This document shows, piece by piece, positions 1 to 8,404 of a DNA stretch of 64,000 bases. Origin of the DNA: Thainema sp966674685 (GTDB taxonomy: Bacteria; Cyanobacteriota; Cyanobacteriia; Phormidesmidales; Phormidesmidaceae); contig CBKWJC010000012.1 in the NCBI GenBank assembly GCA_966674685.1, forward strand, positions 24,856 to 88,855, read 5' to 3'. A program made the translations under genes and the position numbers. A model generated the notes under the pieces. That model saw only the letters and a list, made by a program, of their open reading frames with translations. It had not been told where the DNA came from and made no database searches. Position 1 is the first letter of the stretch. Each line of letters starts with the position of its first letter.

Positions 1-2
1 CG

Positions 3-416
3 CAGCAGGCGTTTGCCGATTATATCGAGCGCATCCAGTCCGATCGTTATGTGTCTCTGCTGGTTTGTGAAAATAATTCAGGTGCGATCGCAGGTGTCAT
101 TAATTTGAACGACATTATTCGCGGCGCATTTCAAAATGCGTTTCTGGGCTACTATGCCCACGCCGACTTTACCAGGCAGGGCTACATGACAGCGGGACTA
201 CAGCTAGCATTACAGCATGCTTTTTCGTCATTGAGGCTTCATCGGTTAGAAGCAAACATTCAGCCAGCCAATCAGTTGTCAATCCAGTTAGTGAAACGCT
301 GCGGATTTCGATTGGAAGGCATGTCGCCCAACTACCTCTGTATCAATGGTGAATGGTGTGATCATGAACGCTGGGCCATCGTCGCTGACGAGTGGTTTTC
401 AGCTAGAGATGTATGA
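3..416 (+). CDS. GNAT-family N-acetyltransferase (RimJ/RimL-like), 5' end cut by the window
   Basis: The open frame runs in from the left edge with no start codon that must be the true one. An internal GTG at 51 is probably not the start, because residues upstream of it (QQAFADYIERIQ) look like normal family sequence. The visible part matches the acetyl-CoA-binding half of a RimJ-type acetyltransferase: a beta-strand region followed by a GYMTAGLQLALQHAF helix segment, then RLHRLEANIQPANQLSIQLVKRCGF, the typical family signature. It probably acetylates a protein N-terminus or a small amine, but the substrate cannot be told. It ends at TGA 414-416, about 85 bp before a palindromic repeat. Confidence 0.85.
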   Translation, partial: QQAFADYIERIQSDRYVSLLVCENNSGAIAGVINLNDIIRGAFQNAFLGYYAHADFTRQGYMTAGLQLALQHAFSSLRLHRLEANIQPANQLSIQLVKRCGFRLEGMSPNYLCINGEWCDHERWAIVADEWFSARDV

Positions 417-501
417 TTTGCGATCCCTACAAGTTGAGAATCCAAAGCGATGATTTTCTGTAGCGCTAGCCGATAAGATTGCGATATGAAATTTCGATCT
501 A

Positions 502-606
502 ATATGCAGTCCGGTTGAAAACCGATGATTTATTTTTCTGGAAACGCTTGTGGAGCAAGCGTTTCCAGAAAAATAAATCATCGGTTCTTATACGCAGACT
601 TGATAT
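502..606. repeat. Family-1 hairpin repeat, copy A
   Basis: The core is a perfect 31-bp inverted repeat (520-550 against 556-586) with a 5-nt loop. The element ends in ATAT(C/G)-like and TTGATAT termini and carries GGTTGAAAACC on one side and GGTTCTTATACGCAGACTT on the other. The same outer sequences recur at 4021, 8883, 13782 and (partly) 59749, while the inner stem differs between copies yet still pairs. It carries no coding capacity. Confidence 0.85.
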
Positions 607-643
607 AAAAAGGCATTCAGCCACCATTAGCGACTGAATGCCT
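606..643 (-). terminator. Rho-independent terminator for the PRC-barrel gene
   Basis: On the minus strand a 10-bp stem (AGGCATTCAG against CTGAATGCCT, 611-620 and 634-643) is followed directly by a run of five T. It lies about 45 bp after the stop of the minus-strand gene ending at 688. Confidence 0.75.
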
Positions 644-687
644 CTTATCTTATCTACGCTTTAGCGCAAACTGTGGAGTGTTAATGA

Positions 688-1635
688 CTACCGCTGAACG
701 ATGTCGGGATTGTCATTGGCGTCAATATCCAATTCTTCGCGACGAACCTTCTCGCGTCCGCTAACGGTGTCGCGCTCAACTTCCTTGTGGACATCCACTT
801 CTTCACGGATAAAAGCTTCCTTCCGGATATCCGCTTTTTCAGCATAAACATCCATCCGAGCTACTTCACCATCCTTAAAATCAGGGGTACGATTAGTGGG
901 GGTGGTGGAAGTCGGCTGATGGCGCTCAACAATCACACGCTCCTTCTCAACCGGAACAGAGGCTTCTTGCGTCTCGGTTTCAACATGCTTGCCAATCCTT
1001 ACAGAACCCGTCTTGAAGCGCTCCTTATCAGCGATTAAGCGCTCCTGATACAACCGAATTGGGTTGTGGGATTCACGATCCATGCCGTACAGACCCGGTT
1101 CATTGTCGTAGTCATAGCGATCGGCACTTGCAGCCGTGCTTGCACTTGCATTTGCATTCGTGGTTGATTGTCCAGAACCATAGAGTGCGGCACTACCGGG
1201 ATAAGCGCTGTATTCGCTAGCATTGTACTGCTTGCCCTGATAGCGACGGCTACGGGTGATTCCCATGTCTCGGTAGCTAGTGCGTACGCGATCTTCATAT
1301 TCGCGATCGACGGTCATGTCGTCCTTATATTCAGGTAAGTTCTCAACCTGCTGCTTAGTTAGACCATCAACATAAACACGCCGCTGATCATAATCGAAGT
1401 GGGCTAAGCCAATCGGAAGCAGGACATTCTTACCAAAGATCCAAAAGCCAGTGTCAACGACGAGATAGCGAATGTTACCAGTATTCTGCTCGAATAAAGC
1501 GTCCTTGATAGAACCTACTTTTTCGTTACCAGAGTAAACGCTGTACTCATCAAAATGAGCGGCTTCAGGATTATCGCTATTTCTAAAGGCTTCACGATAG
1601 TTTGGGTATGCATCCTTAAATTTAATAAGAGCCAT
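688..1635 (-). CDS. PRC-barrel and DUF2382 (YsnF/AvaK-like) domain protein
   Basis: 315 residues. The N-terminal 100 residues form a PRC-barrel-like domain (GSIKDALF...IRYLVVDTGFWIFGKNVLLPIG). A low-complexity, Ala/Ser/Tyr-rich linker follows to about residue 190. The C-terminal part is a DUF2382 domain (IRLYQERLIADKERFKTGSVRIGKHVET...VPVEKERVIVER, ending in REELDI). Proteins of this build include the akinete marker AvaK and Bacillus general-stress YsnF, so a stress role is likely but unproven. A paralogue lies at 2996-4006 in the opposite direction, and the membrane-protein gene is between them. The start ATG at 1635 follows a GAGGTTCAAT-type ribosome site. Function at the molecular level is unknown. 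Confidence 0.85.
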   Translation of the reverse strand: MALIKFKDAYPNYREAFRNSDNPEAAHFDEYSVYSGNEKVGSIKDALFEQNTGNIRYLVVDTGFWIFGKNVLLPIGLAHFDYDQRRVYVDGLTKQQVENLPEYKDDMTVDREYEDRVRTSYRDMGITRSRRYQGKQYNASEYSAYPGSAALYGSGQSTTNANASASTAASADRYDYDNEPGLYGMDRESHNPIRLYQERLIADKERFKTGSVRIGKHVETETQEASVPVEKERVIVERHQPTSTTPTNRTPDFKDGEVARMDVYAEKADIRKEAFIREEVDVHKEVERDTVSGREKVRREELDIDANDNPDIVQR

Positions 1636-1841
1636 GTATTGAACCTCTTTGTGTCAACAGTAAGTGGTTAGCTTCATACTAGAAAAGCTCGCTGATTTAA
1701 TACATGATTCTGTTGATAGAAGTCGTATGCACTCGTTCTCTTATATAGGGAGTAGATTATGGTCTTAAATAGCTTGTGCAGCTAATGCTTTTGATGAATA
1801 AATGGGTAGAACATCCTTGCCTTTGGGTTTATGACTTGAAT

Positions 1842-1946
1842 TAAGTGACCACATATAAATAAATGTAAAACTTGAAAACCGGGTCAGCACCTCAGCAGAG
1901 CGCTGACCCGGTTTTTAGGACACGTTTATTGATGCCAATCTACTTA
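1842..1946. repeat. Family-2 hairpin repeat, copy 1
   Basis: 105 bp, beginning TAAGTGACCACATA and ending CAATCTACTTA. The centre is a GC-rich inverted repeat (AAACCGGGTCAGC against GCTGACCCGGTTTTT). It lies just beyond the stop of the minus-strand membrane-protein gene (1981). Because the stem is flanked by A and T runs it could terminate transcription in either direction. Other copies are at 8578 and 59823, with a half copy near 52660. Confidence 0.8.
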
Positions 1947-1980
1947 CTCAATGATTCACCTGATCGACTTCAAACGTTGT

Positions 1981-2655
1981 CTATGTGGTATAAGTCCGAG
2001 GCTTGCGAGCACCGACAGTTGCACCGATCAATGCGGCCACTAGTCCCAGCAGAGAACCTAACAGAAAAGACCATGCTGCTCTAGCTGCATTAGCTGAATA
2101 CTGCTGTGCTTCTTGAGGGCTAATATCAGGAATTGCCGCACCTGGATTCGTTGGAGAAATACCACCTGGTTCTTGAACTTGGTTGAAGACTTCACCTGCA
2201 TTAGAAGCAATAATGCCAAAGGTACCGGAGATGCCGCTAGCGAGTAACCAAAGGCTGACTGCGATCGTAGTTGCCCACAAAATTGTGCCGTTTAGCATGG
2301 CAGTTTTCTTGTTCATCGGGCCACAGGTACTTGCCATCAACCAGCTTCCTAAAAAGAGAGCGATAAACAAGCTGATAATTGACCAAATGCCGACGCCTAA
2401 ACCAATTGCACCAGCATTGGTGCTGTCGCTGCCAATGGTGAATCCAACCGATGCGCCAAGCGCACTGAGTAAAAGCTGAGCCGCGATCGCAACAAAAATG
2501 CCTGCTAGGATTGGACCCCAACGGACACGATCATGATATTCAACAATGGGGTTGCCCGCAGTCATGCGGCTGGCGTCATAAGGCGGATTGGTATAGGGTG
2601 CATTGGGGTCGTAGGGCTGATTGGGGCGGTCATTTGAACGTTCTGTATAGGCCAT
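1981..2655 (-). CDS. Hypothetical four-helix membrane protein
   Basis: About 224 residues from ATG 2655, chosen because GGAGGAATCGGAAG directly precedes it; an in-frame ATG at 2736 lacks this. The first 55 residues are polar and rich in Pro, Asn and Tyr (PYDPNAPYTNPPYDASR). Then come four hydrophobic segments: one near WGPILAGIFVAIAAQLLLSA, one in the GLGVGIWSIISLFIALFLGS region, one near ATTIAVSLWLLASGI, and the last near FLLGSLLGLVAALIGATVGA. I do not recognise a named family. The position between two PRC-barrel/DUF2382 genes suggests a shared envelope or stress role. Confidence 0.75.
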   Translation of the reverse strand: MAYTERSNDRPNQPYDPNAPYTNPPYDASRMTAGNPIVEYHDRVRWGPILAGIFVAIAAQLLLSALGASVGFTIGSDSTNAGAIGLGVGIWSIISLFIALFLGSWLMASTCGPMNKKTAMLNGTILWATTIAVSLWLLASGISGTFGIIASNAGEVFNQVQEPGGISPTNPGAAIPDISPQEAQQYSANAARAAWSFLLGSLLGLVAALIGATVGARKPRTYTT

Positions 2656-2995
2656 TCTTCCGATTCCTCCGGTTCCTTTTGATTGGGTTAAAGTCTCAGA
2701 CTTGTTGTTCACGCAGTGAAACACGATGAAACACATGTGAACTTTGGTGAACTTGGCAGAAGTCTAAATGTTTCTTCAACCTTATGAATTTGATGAAAAT
2801 TGGGACTCTACCCTGCGGCGGAAGCTGTTATTTTTTCGGGCTAATAAAGAGTGTCGAAAGGAATACTTGTCTGCTCTACTTGACAGACGCTTTGTGACAG
2901 CGAGTTATTTCCATTGAGCGATGAAATAGCTATTTAAAGAATCGACAATTATGGGATGCAATATCAGCATCAACCTCACTTAACACTTCATAACT
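2656..2995. promoter_or_regulatory. Divergent promoter region between the membrane-protein and PRC-barrel genes
   Basis: 340 bp separate two genes that start in opposite directions (2655 minus, 2996 plus), so both promoters must lie here. The stretch is AT-rich with no repeat family member and no ORF I would defend. I cannot assign a confident -10/-35 pair. Confidence 0.5.
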
Positions 2996-4006
2996 ATGGC
3001 GCTCTTCAAAATTGATGATCGATATCCGGATTATAAAAACCGCTTCTTTGACGGAAAAGATATAAAAGGCTCTGCGGTTTATACTCATCCACAGGATGAG
3101 AAAATTGGCAGTGTCCATACTGTTTTAGTTGATGAAGCTGATCGAATTCGCTATTTGGTGGTCGATACAGGTTCTTGGCTATTCAGCAAAAAAGTTTTGT
3201 TGCCTATTGGTTGCTGTGTCGATCAGCCAAATCGCGATCGCAGTTACGCAACTGACTTGACCAAGGCTCAGGTACAAAACCTGCCTGAATACAAGGATGA
3301 GATGGTAGCAAAACCAGGTGATGCTGCCCGTTCACCCAGTCAGGCTACTCATGCGCCTGATCGAAACCGATCTGGGTCAGCTCACCACATGTCTAGCGTT
3401 GAGGATTCATTGCCAGTAGAGTTATCGGTGCCTGTAGAACAGGCGGGACTGAAGGGCTACCTCCCGCTACAGTCCACGACGCAAACGAACTATCGGTCTA
3501 CCGCTGTGGAGCCTGCTGTTACCCCCCCTGCTGACTCTATACCGCTATCAGGAACTGTTGTTCATGATGAGCAACAGCAGCATCCTTCCGTAGCCCATGA
3601 CCCGGATCATCATCGAGTGCAGCTCTATGAAGAGCGCTTAATTGCAGATAAATATCAACAAAAAACGGGTGAGGTAACCATTTCGAAGCGGGTTGAAACA
3701 CATCAGACGGAGACTTCTTTACCCTTGCGTAAGGAAAAAGTCATCATTGAGATTGAGTCAATCGGTGGCGTAACCCGTGTCAATACCCCTAGTGGCCATG
3801 TGCAAAATGGGGAATCGGTACACATGGATCTGTATGGAGAGCAGGCGAATCTACGTAAGGAACCTGTTGTATATCAAGAAGTCAATATTCGTAAGGAAGT
3901 TGGGACGGATGTCGTGACGGCTCGCGAAACGCTACGTCGTGAAGAACTGGATATCCAACCTGAAAAAGCTCCTGATCCAGGCAATCGCTCGAGTCAATTG
4001 CGATAA
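2996..4006 (+). CDS. PRC-barrel and DUF2382 domain protein, paralogue of the gene at 688
   Basis: 336 residues. It has the same layout as the minus-strand neighbour: an N-terminal PRC-barrel (MALFKIDDRYPDYKNRFF...IRYLVVDTGSWLFSKKVLLPIG), a variable Pro/Ser/Gln linker of about 100 residues, and a C-terminal DUF2382 unit (VQLYEERLIADKYQQKTGEVTISKRVET...LRREELDIQ). The two copies match well at both ends and diverge in the linker, which points to an old duplication. A role in osmotic, desiccation or general stress is inferred from the family, not seen in the sequence. Confidence 0.85.
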   Translation: MALFKIDDRYPDYKNRFFDGKDIKGSAVYTHPQDEKIGSVHTVLVDEADRIRYLVVDTGSWLFSKKVLLPIGCCVDQPNRDRSYATDLTKAQVQNLPEYKDEMVAKPGDAARSPSQATHAPDRNRSGSAHHMSSVEDSLPVELSVPVEQAGLKGYLPLQSTTQTNYRSTAVEPAVTPPADSIPLSGTVVHDEQQQHPSVAHDPDHHRVQLYEERLIADKYQQKTGEVTISKRVETHQTETSLPLRKEKVIIEIESIGGVTRVNTPSGHVQNGESVHMDLYGEQANLRKEPVVYQEVNIRKEVGTDVVTARETLRREELDIQPEKAPDPGNRSSQLR

Positions 4007-4020
4007 CTAAAAGCCTGGTA

Positions 4021-4123
4021 GTATCAAGCCTGGTTGAAAACCCAACTATATTGCTTATGAAATGTTCGAGCCGCGAACGTTTCATAAGCAATATAGTTGG
4101 GTTCTTATACGCAGACGTGATAT
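4021..4123. repeat. Family-1 hairpin repeat, copy B
   Basis: Inner stem of 30 bp (4039-4068 against 4074-4103) with one G-T type mismatch and a 5-nt loop. The outer arms GGTTGAAAACCC and GGGTTCTTATACGCAGACGTGATAT match copy A. The inner stem (TATATTGCTTATGAAATG region) is different from copy A but still pairs with its own other arm. Confidence 0.85.
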
Positions 4124-4147
4124 GAGATAGCCAAAATCAAACAATGC

Positions 4148-4184
4148 TGAAGGTTGCGTTCGGCTCAGCCGAACGCAACCTTCA
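4148..4184. repeat. Perfect 18-bp inverted repeat
   Basis: TGAAGGTTGCGTTCGGCT and its exact reverse complement lie either side of a single C at 4166. It could form a cruciform or a very tight hairpin. No T run follows, so it is not a standard terminator. Confidence 0.7.
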
Positions 4185-4239
4185 CACGGCTTTGATGCAT
4201 TGCGCTGTGCTAGCGCTAATATTGCCCACGTCAGTTTCT

Positions 4240-4326
4240 AGCATTTTTAACCTCGTGGAGTACGAAAGCGTTTCTCTACCTCCAGTAGGGAAACACTTCC
4301 GTACTCCACCAGCGCAGGAAACGCTG
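4240..4326. repeat. Family-3 hairpin repeat, copy 1
   Basis: The element is bounded by AGCATTTTTAACCTCG and GCAGGAAACGCTG. Its centre is a GTGGAGTACG...CGTACTCCAC inverted repeat of about 25 bp with a few mismatches. The second copy is at 8314-8404. Confidence 0.75.
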
Positions 4327-4376
4327 TATGGCTATCGACTTATGTAGCCGTAACTTCAAGAATCGGTATGAGTTTA

Positions 4377-4449
4377 TTTGTCGTGACGTATTCACTTGGT
4401 GAACGCATCACGGCAAATCATAAATTAAATTCGTTCAAACAAATTTAAT
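4377..4449. repeat. Two adjacent hairpins downstream of raf1
   Basis: A first stem pairs TTTGTCGTGA (4377-4386) with TCACGGCAAA (4408-4417), with further pairing of TTCAC and GTGAA inside it. A second, AT-only stem pairs ATTAAATT (4424-4431) with AATTTAAT (4442-4449). They follow the raf1 stop on the minus strand and may help end its transcript, but neither is a textbook terminator. Confidence 0.45.
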
Positions 4450-4450
4450 C

Positions 4451-5551
4451 TTATTCATCAAGCTGCCATAGCTCTGTCGTGTATTCTTCATCTAGTACTT
4501 TTGGGGGTCGCAGCAGCAGCACTAATCGTCCTAATAAAGGAACTTGTGGTGTTTCATTAAACCACTGAAGCTGTAATTGATTGTCTGAATCTATAGCAAA
4601 ATAACCATCTTTATCCCACTGCCGTTGGGAGCGATCAATGAGTAGTAAAACTGATTCTGTTTTGCCAGGTAGTTCTAGTGAAAGCTGATTGCTTTGAGCT
4701 AACAGAGCAACTGGATCTTCTGCATTGAGTACAACTTGCCAACCGGGCAATGGTACCCAAGCACCGCTGCCCGAGAATTTAATGACTCGAAAATTGCCGT
4801 CCTCATCAGCGAGGGGTACGGCTTTATAGTCATCTACGCTGAGCGGCCACTCGCCTGCTACGGGAACGATGCGCGGTAGCTCGTCCATTTCTTCTAAACG
4901 ATAGATCGGAGGGCGGGGGGCTTTTTTAGGCTGACTAATGGCGGGAGTCAATTCCAGCAGCAGCTTTTCAATTTCTTGACGGGCGCGATTGCTGTGGACA
5001 AACCGTAATCCCTGAGCAATGAGTCGCGATCGCGCTGGCAGATCTTCTGATTGACGCGCTAAACGCCAGTACCAGTAAGCAAAGGCATCTCCTGCATGGT
5101 CGCTGAAGCCCTCTGGAAGGTCGGTGCGCCAAGAATAGTCTTTCATAGCCTTGGCTAGTTCATGCGCGTCATCTAGATCCAGCCCACGATTGACAATCAG
5201 CTCTGCGGCTTTGGCACGATCGGTTTGCGACAAAATTCTAAGCTCATACAGAATATCGCTACCTTTCTGCTCAAAATGCGATCGCGTTTGGTCAGAAATT
5301 CCAGCCGCCACAATCGACTGGAAAACCTGCATACCAATAATCACCTGGTTCTGCTGAATAGGCTCAAAACCCGTTTCTTCAAAGATACGTTGAGGTGAAT
5401 AGCCTGTTTTTTGCAGCGCTTGGCAAGCGTGCCCCCAATCGACCCAATTACCTTGTTTTCGTCGTAGGGATAATATTAAGTTATCTGCATCAATATCTAG
5501 ATTTTGATCAGAACTTTCAGAATTCGGAGTATTAGCGGGTTGGTCAACCAT
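4451..5551 (-). CDS. raf1: RuBisCO accumulation factor 1 (Raf1)
   Basis: 366 residues, the normal size for cyanobacterial Raf1. Raf1 is a dimeric cytosolic chaperone that binds RbcL after chaperonin folding and brings large subunits together into the L8 core. The N-terminal alpha domain covers about residues 25-200 (LILSLRRKQGNWVDWGHACQALQKTGYSPQRIFEETG; later DYSWRTDLPEGFSDHAGDAFAYWYWRLAR). A Pro-rich linker (QPKKAPRPPIYRLEEMDELPRIVP) leads to the C-terminal beta domain used for dimerisation, with PLPGWQVVLNAEDPVALL. It stands alone; no Rubisco genes are in the window. It is one of the strongest markers that this is a cyanobacterium. Confidence 0.93.
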   Translation of the reverse strand: MVDQPANTPNSESSDQNLDIDADNLILSLRRKQGNWVDWGHACQALQKTGYSPQRIFEETGFEPIQQNQVIIGMQVFQSIVAAGISDQTRSHFEQKGSDILYELRILSQTDRAKAAELIVNRGLDLDDAHELAKAMKDYSWRTDLPEGFSDHAGDAFAYWYWRLARQSEDLPARSRLIAQGLRFVHSNRARQEIEKLLLELTPAISQPKKAPRPPIYRLEEMDELPRIVPVAGEWPLSVDDYKAVPLADEDGNFRVIKFSGSGAWVPLPGWQVVLNAEDPVALLAQSNQLSLELPGKTESVLLLIDRSQRQWDKDGYFAIDSDNQLQLQWFNETPQVPLLGRLVLLLRPPKVLDEEYTTELWQLDE

Positions 5552-6080
5552 AGCAATGATGGATTAGTCAGGCGATGTCCAATTCTCTATTCTGCGGGAA
5601 AGCGTCAGACTTGACACAGAAGTTGGCTAAAAATTAGCTGGCTTGCCACATGAAACCAGACGCGCTGCCTTGTTTTCCGCGTTTTCTACATAAGTTCCCG
5701 CAAAAGTATAAGCGGAGGACACACTCTGCACTTCAAAGAGCTTTTGTAAAAGATGTCTATTGTTCGGCTGATTTAATTGGTGGACGGGGCTGATTTTGCC
5801 TTGATTTCACTCGGTCTGTTCAAAATGGGCAAAGTCCTACAATCCCTAATCCATGCCAGCTTCATCCATCTGCTGACTTTTATAAAGGTTGAGTAAATAC
5901 ACGTAGAAGAGCCTAGCGTTCATCCAAATCGTTCGGCAAAACTGTAGTTGCATCGATAGGGAGATTAACGATCGACAATAGGTTGTACGACTTATCCGTA
6001 CAAATGCGATCGCAGCTAGCCTAAATCAGGTTGTATCCCTCGGCGTGTTGTCTTACGGTTAGCCAGTGGAACTAGACGAA
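5552..6080. other. Intergenic region between raf1 and the PHP-like gene
   Basis: About 530 bp between divergently transcribed genes. It must hold both promoters. I see no member of the repeat families, no tRNA and no convincing ORF. Confidence 0.5.
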
Positions 6081-6950
6081 ATGCCACAGACGGATTCACT
6101 TCATCCCAGCAACGCATCATCTGAGTCAAAGCTCATTGTTGCTGATGCCCACGTACACATCTACGACTGCTTTAATCTTGATCAGTTCTTAGATGCCTCT
6201 TATCAGAACTTCAGCCAAATTGCGTCCGATCAGGAAAATAAAACACAATTTCTCGGTATTTTGTTCCTCACTGAAACGATCCGCGATCGCTATTTTCAGA
6301 AACTCGCCCAGATTGCTGCGGGTAAATCTACGGAAGCGCTAACTCAAACGTGGCAGTTCCGCCCTACTGGCGAAGCGGAATCGCTCTACGCCTATACCGA
6401 ACAGGGACAAGAACTCTGCTTGATCGCCGGACGCCAAATTGTCACGGCTGAGAACCTAGAGGTACTTGCGCTCGGAACAGCCGAGTTGTTTGATGACGGT
6501 CAGCCCATTGATGACGTCGTGGATGCCGTTCACCAAGCAGGTGGTTTACCCGTCATTCCCTGGGGATTCGGTAAGTGGATCGGTCGTCGCGGTACAGTTT
6601 TGGCCGAATTACTGGAAGCTGGACAGTCAACTGTTCTACTGGGGGATAACAGCGGTCGGCCCCTATTTTGGAAGCGTCCTCCCTACTTTAAAGCCGCTGA
6701 GCAGAAAGGTCTTTGTGTCTTACCCGGAACCGATCCGCTGCCCTTTACCTCCGAAACGGATCGCCCCGGTAAGTACGGCTTCATGATGCGGGTTGCAATT
6801 AACCCTCAAATGCCAGCCGCCAGCCTCAAGCAGGCCCTAATGAATTCCCCCACCTCTCTAAAGACCTACGGTTCGTTAGAGTCCCCGGTTCGGTTCGTTC
6901 GAAATCAGATTGCGATGCAGATCACTAAGCGACAAAGGAGAAGCGCATGA
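6081..6950 (+). CDS. PHP/amidohydrolase-like metal-dependent hydrolase
   Basis: About 289 residues from ATG 6081; an in-frame GTG at 6066 is an alternative. The N-terminal VADAHVHIYDCF carries an HxH metal-binding motif like those of PHP and amidohydrolase barrels. Other candidate ligands are the H in DAVHQAGGLPVIPWGFGKW and the D in LPGTDPLPF. The middle contains a GDNSGRP motif. The substrate is unknown. Its stop overlaps the next start (ATGA at 6947-6950), so it is translationally coupled to the glycosyltransferase fragment and very probably acts in the same pathway. Confidence 0.7.
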   Translation: MPQTDSLHPSNASSESKLIVADAHVHIYDCFNLDQFLDASYQNFSQIASDQENKTQFLGILFLTETIRDRYFQKLAQIAAGKSTEALTQTWQFRPTGEAESLYAYTEQGQELCLIAGRQIVTAENLEVLALGTAELFDDGQPIDDVVDAVHQAGGLPVIPWGFGKWIGRRGTVLAELLEAGQSTVLLGDNSGRPLFWKRPPYFKAAEQKGLCVLPGTDPLPFTSETDRPGKYGFMMRVAINPQMPAASLKQALMNSPTSLKTYGSLESPVRFVRNQIAMQITKRQRRSA

Positions 6951-7543
6951 AAGCATTAGTTATTGCCCCCCAACCCTTTTTCTCCCCCCGTGGTACCCCC
7001 TTTAGCGTCTACTATCGAACGCTAATTACAGCCGAACTCGGAGCCGAAGTCGATCTCTTGACCTACGGTGAGGGCGAGGATATTGACATTCCTGGCGTCC
7101 GGATGATTCGGATTCCTCACTTTCCCTTCCTCGGTAGCGTCAAAATTGGGCCTTCTAAGCTAAAGCTGTTTCTAGATGTTTTCATTGTGCTGTGGACGAT
7201 TGGCCTGCTGATTCGTAATAAGTACGACCTAGTTCACGCTCATGAAGAAGCAATCTTTATTTGCCCCATCCTTAAACCTATTTTTGGTTTTAAGCTAATT
7301 TATGATATGCACTCCAGCCTGCCAGAACAGCTCACCAACTTTAAGTTCACGACCTCTAAGACGTTGATCAATGTCTTTAAGCGGTTAGAGGATTGGTGCC
7401 TGCAAGCAGCAGATGCAACGATCACGATTTGCCCCAGCTTGTATAACTATGCACTTAGCATTGTCGATGATGAAAGCAAGGTTTGCTTAATCGAGAATTC
7501 CATCTTCGATGATGTCCAAATCCGCAAAAAGCCAGCTAACTAA
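6947..7543 (+). CDS. GT4-type glycosyltransferase, N-terminal (acceptor) half as a separate ORF
   Basis: 198 residues. MKALVIAPQPFFSPRGTPFSVYYRT is the start of a GT-B fold family-4 glycosyltransferase with a glycine-containing acceptor loop. DLVHAHEEAIFICPIL and KLIYDMHSSLPEQL are typical of this half. It ends with ADATITICPSLYNYAL...CLIENSIFDD, exactly where the interdomain linker would start, and then a stop. The nucleotide-sugar-binding half is the next ORF at 7626. Either the enzyme works as two chains or one gene has been broken; see the finding on this split. Confidence 0.8.
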   Translation: MKALVIAPQPFFSPRGTPFSVYYRTLITAELGAEVDLLTYGEGEDIDIPGVRMIRIPHFPFLGSVKIGPSKLKLFLDVFIVLWTIGLLIRNKYDLVHAHEEAIFICPILKPIFGFKLIYDMHSSLPEQLTNFKFTTSKTLINVFKRLEDWCLQAADATITICPSLYNYALSIVDDESKVCLIENSIFDDVQIRKKPAN

Positions 7544-7625
7544 AATACTGGCTCGATTTGCTTAGAATTGATCAATATCTGGTCATATTTACTTTTTGAT
7601 CAACCCAAAACAAGAAGATTAAGCT

Positions 7626-8285
7626 ATGGTTATTGCTCAACAGATCCAGGTCAAAGAACAAGATATTCTCGCCCAAGCTGCAGATAAAAATTTAGTTGTT
7701 TATGCCGGGACTCTAGAACCTTATCAAGGCATTCATATTTTAATCCGTGCATTTAAGTATGTGCTAGAACAAGATCCAAGCGCATTTCTGCTAATTGTGG
7801 GTGGTACGCCAGAACAAGTTGATGAATACAAACGGTTGGCAGATCGGTGCGAGATTGGTCAATACTGCCATTTCACGGGTCGCGTCTTCCAAACGGTAGC
7901 AAAGAACTATGCTGACCATGCAGACGTGCAGATTTCGTCTCGAATTAGCGGCACCAATACGCCGCTCAAAGTGTATGAGCAGCTTGCACGGGGCATTCCC
8001 ATTGTGGCAACGAACATTTACTCTCATACTCAGGTATTGAGTGATGAGGTTGCTTTTCTGGTTGAGCCAACTGCTGAAGATATGGCTCGCGGTATTATCG
8101 CGGCACTGACTAATCCAGAGGAAGCTAATCGGCGAGCAGAGAATGCACAAGCTCTGTATGAAAATCGTTATTCTCGTCGCGTTTATACAGATAAAATGAA
8201 GCGATTGTTTGAATATCTTGATCTGTTTGACGATCGTTCACCTAGTATTGAACCCAAAAACATGATGGGTATGCTGTGTAAGTAA
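7626..8285 (+). CDS. GT4-type glycosyltransferase, C-terminal (donor-binding) half as a separate ORF
   Basis: 219 residues. After a short N-terminal helix (QQIQVKEQDILAQAA) comes VVYAGTLEPYQGIHILIRAF, the standard opening of the GT-B C-terminal Rossmann domain. CHFTGRV and the donor-binding segment near SGTNTPLKVYEQLARGIPIVATN follow, with the conserved KxYE-type acidic residue. It ends in ENRYSRRVYTDKMKRLFEYL, as complete enzymes do. It is in a different frame from the N-terminal half, 82 bp downstream, with a TAA two codons before its ATG, so it is not simple stop-codon readthrough. The gap holds an 8-bp TTGATCAA-type inverted pair. Confidence 0.8.
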   Translation: MVIAQQIQVKEQDILAQAADKNLVVYAGTLEPYQGIHILIRAFKYVLEQDPSAFLLIVGGTPEQVDEYKRLADRCEIGQYCHFTGRVFQTVAKNYADHADVQISSRISGTNTPLKVYEQLARGIPIVATNIYSHTQVLSDEVAFLVEPTAEDMARGIIAALTNPEEANRRAENAQALYENRYSRRVYTDKMKRLFEYLDLFDDRSPSIEPKNMMGMLCK

Positions 8286-8313
8286 GTCCCTTGTCATTGG
8301 AAGCATTGTGATA

Positions 8314-8404
8314 CAGCATTTTTCAACCTCGTGAGATACGTAGAAGTGTTTCCCTACCGGAGGTAAGGAAACACTTTCGTACTCCACTAGCGTGGGAAAT
8401 GCTG
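8314..8404. repeat. Family-3 hairpin repeat, copy 2
   Basis: 91 bp bounded by CAGCATTTTTCAACCTCG and GGGAAATGCTG. The core pairs AAGTGTTTCCCTACC with GGTAAGGAAACACTT. It matches the copy at 4240 over most of its length, with changes concentrated in the stem. Confidence 0.75.

Noticed and set aside
4144..4347. ORF of 67 residues between repeats
   Set aside because: It is made almost wholly of the 18-bp palindrome and a family-3 repeat.
7544..7625. Simple frameshift as the cause of the split glycosyltransferase
   Set aside because: A single-base error cannot explain it: an 82-bp gap contains stops, and a TAA lies directly before the second ATG. An older insertion is still possible.
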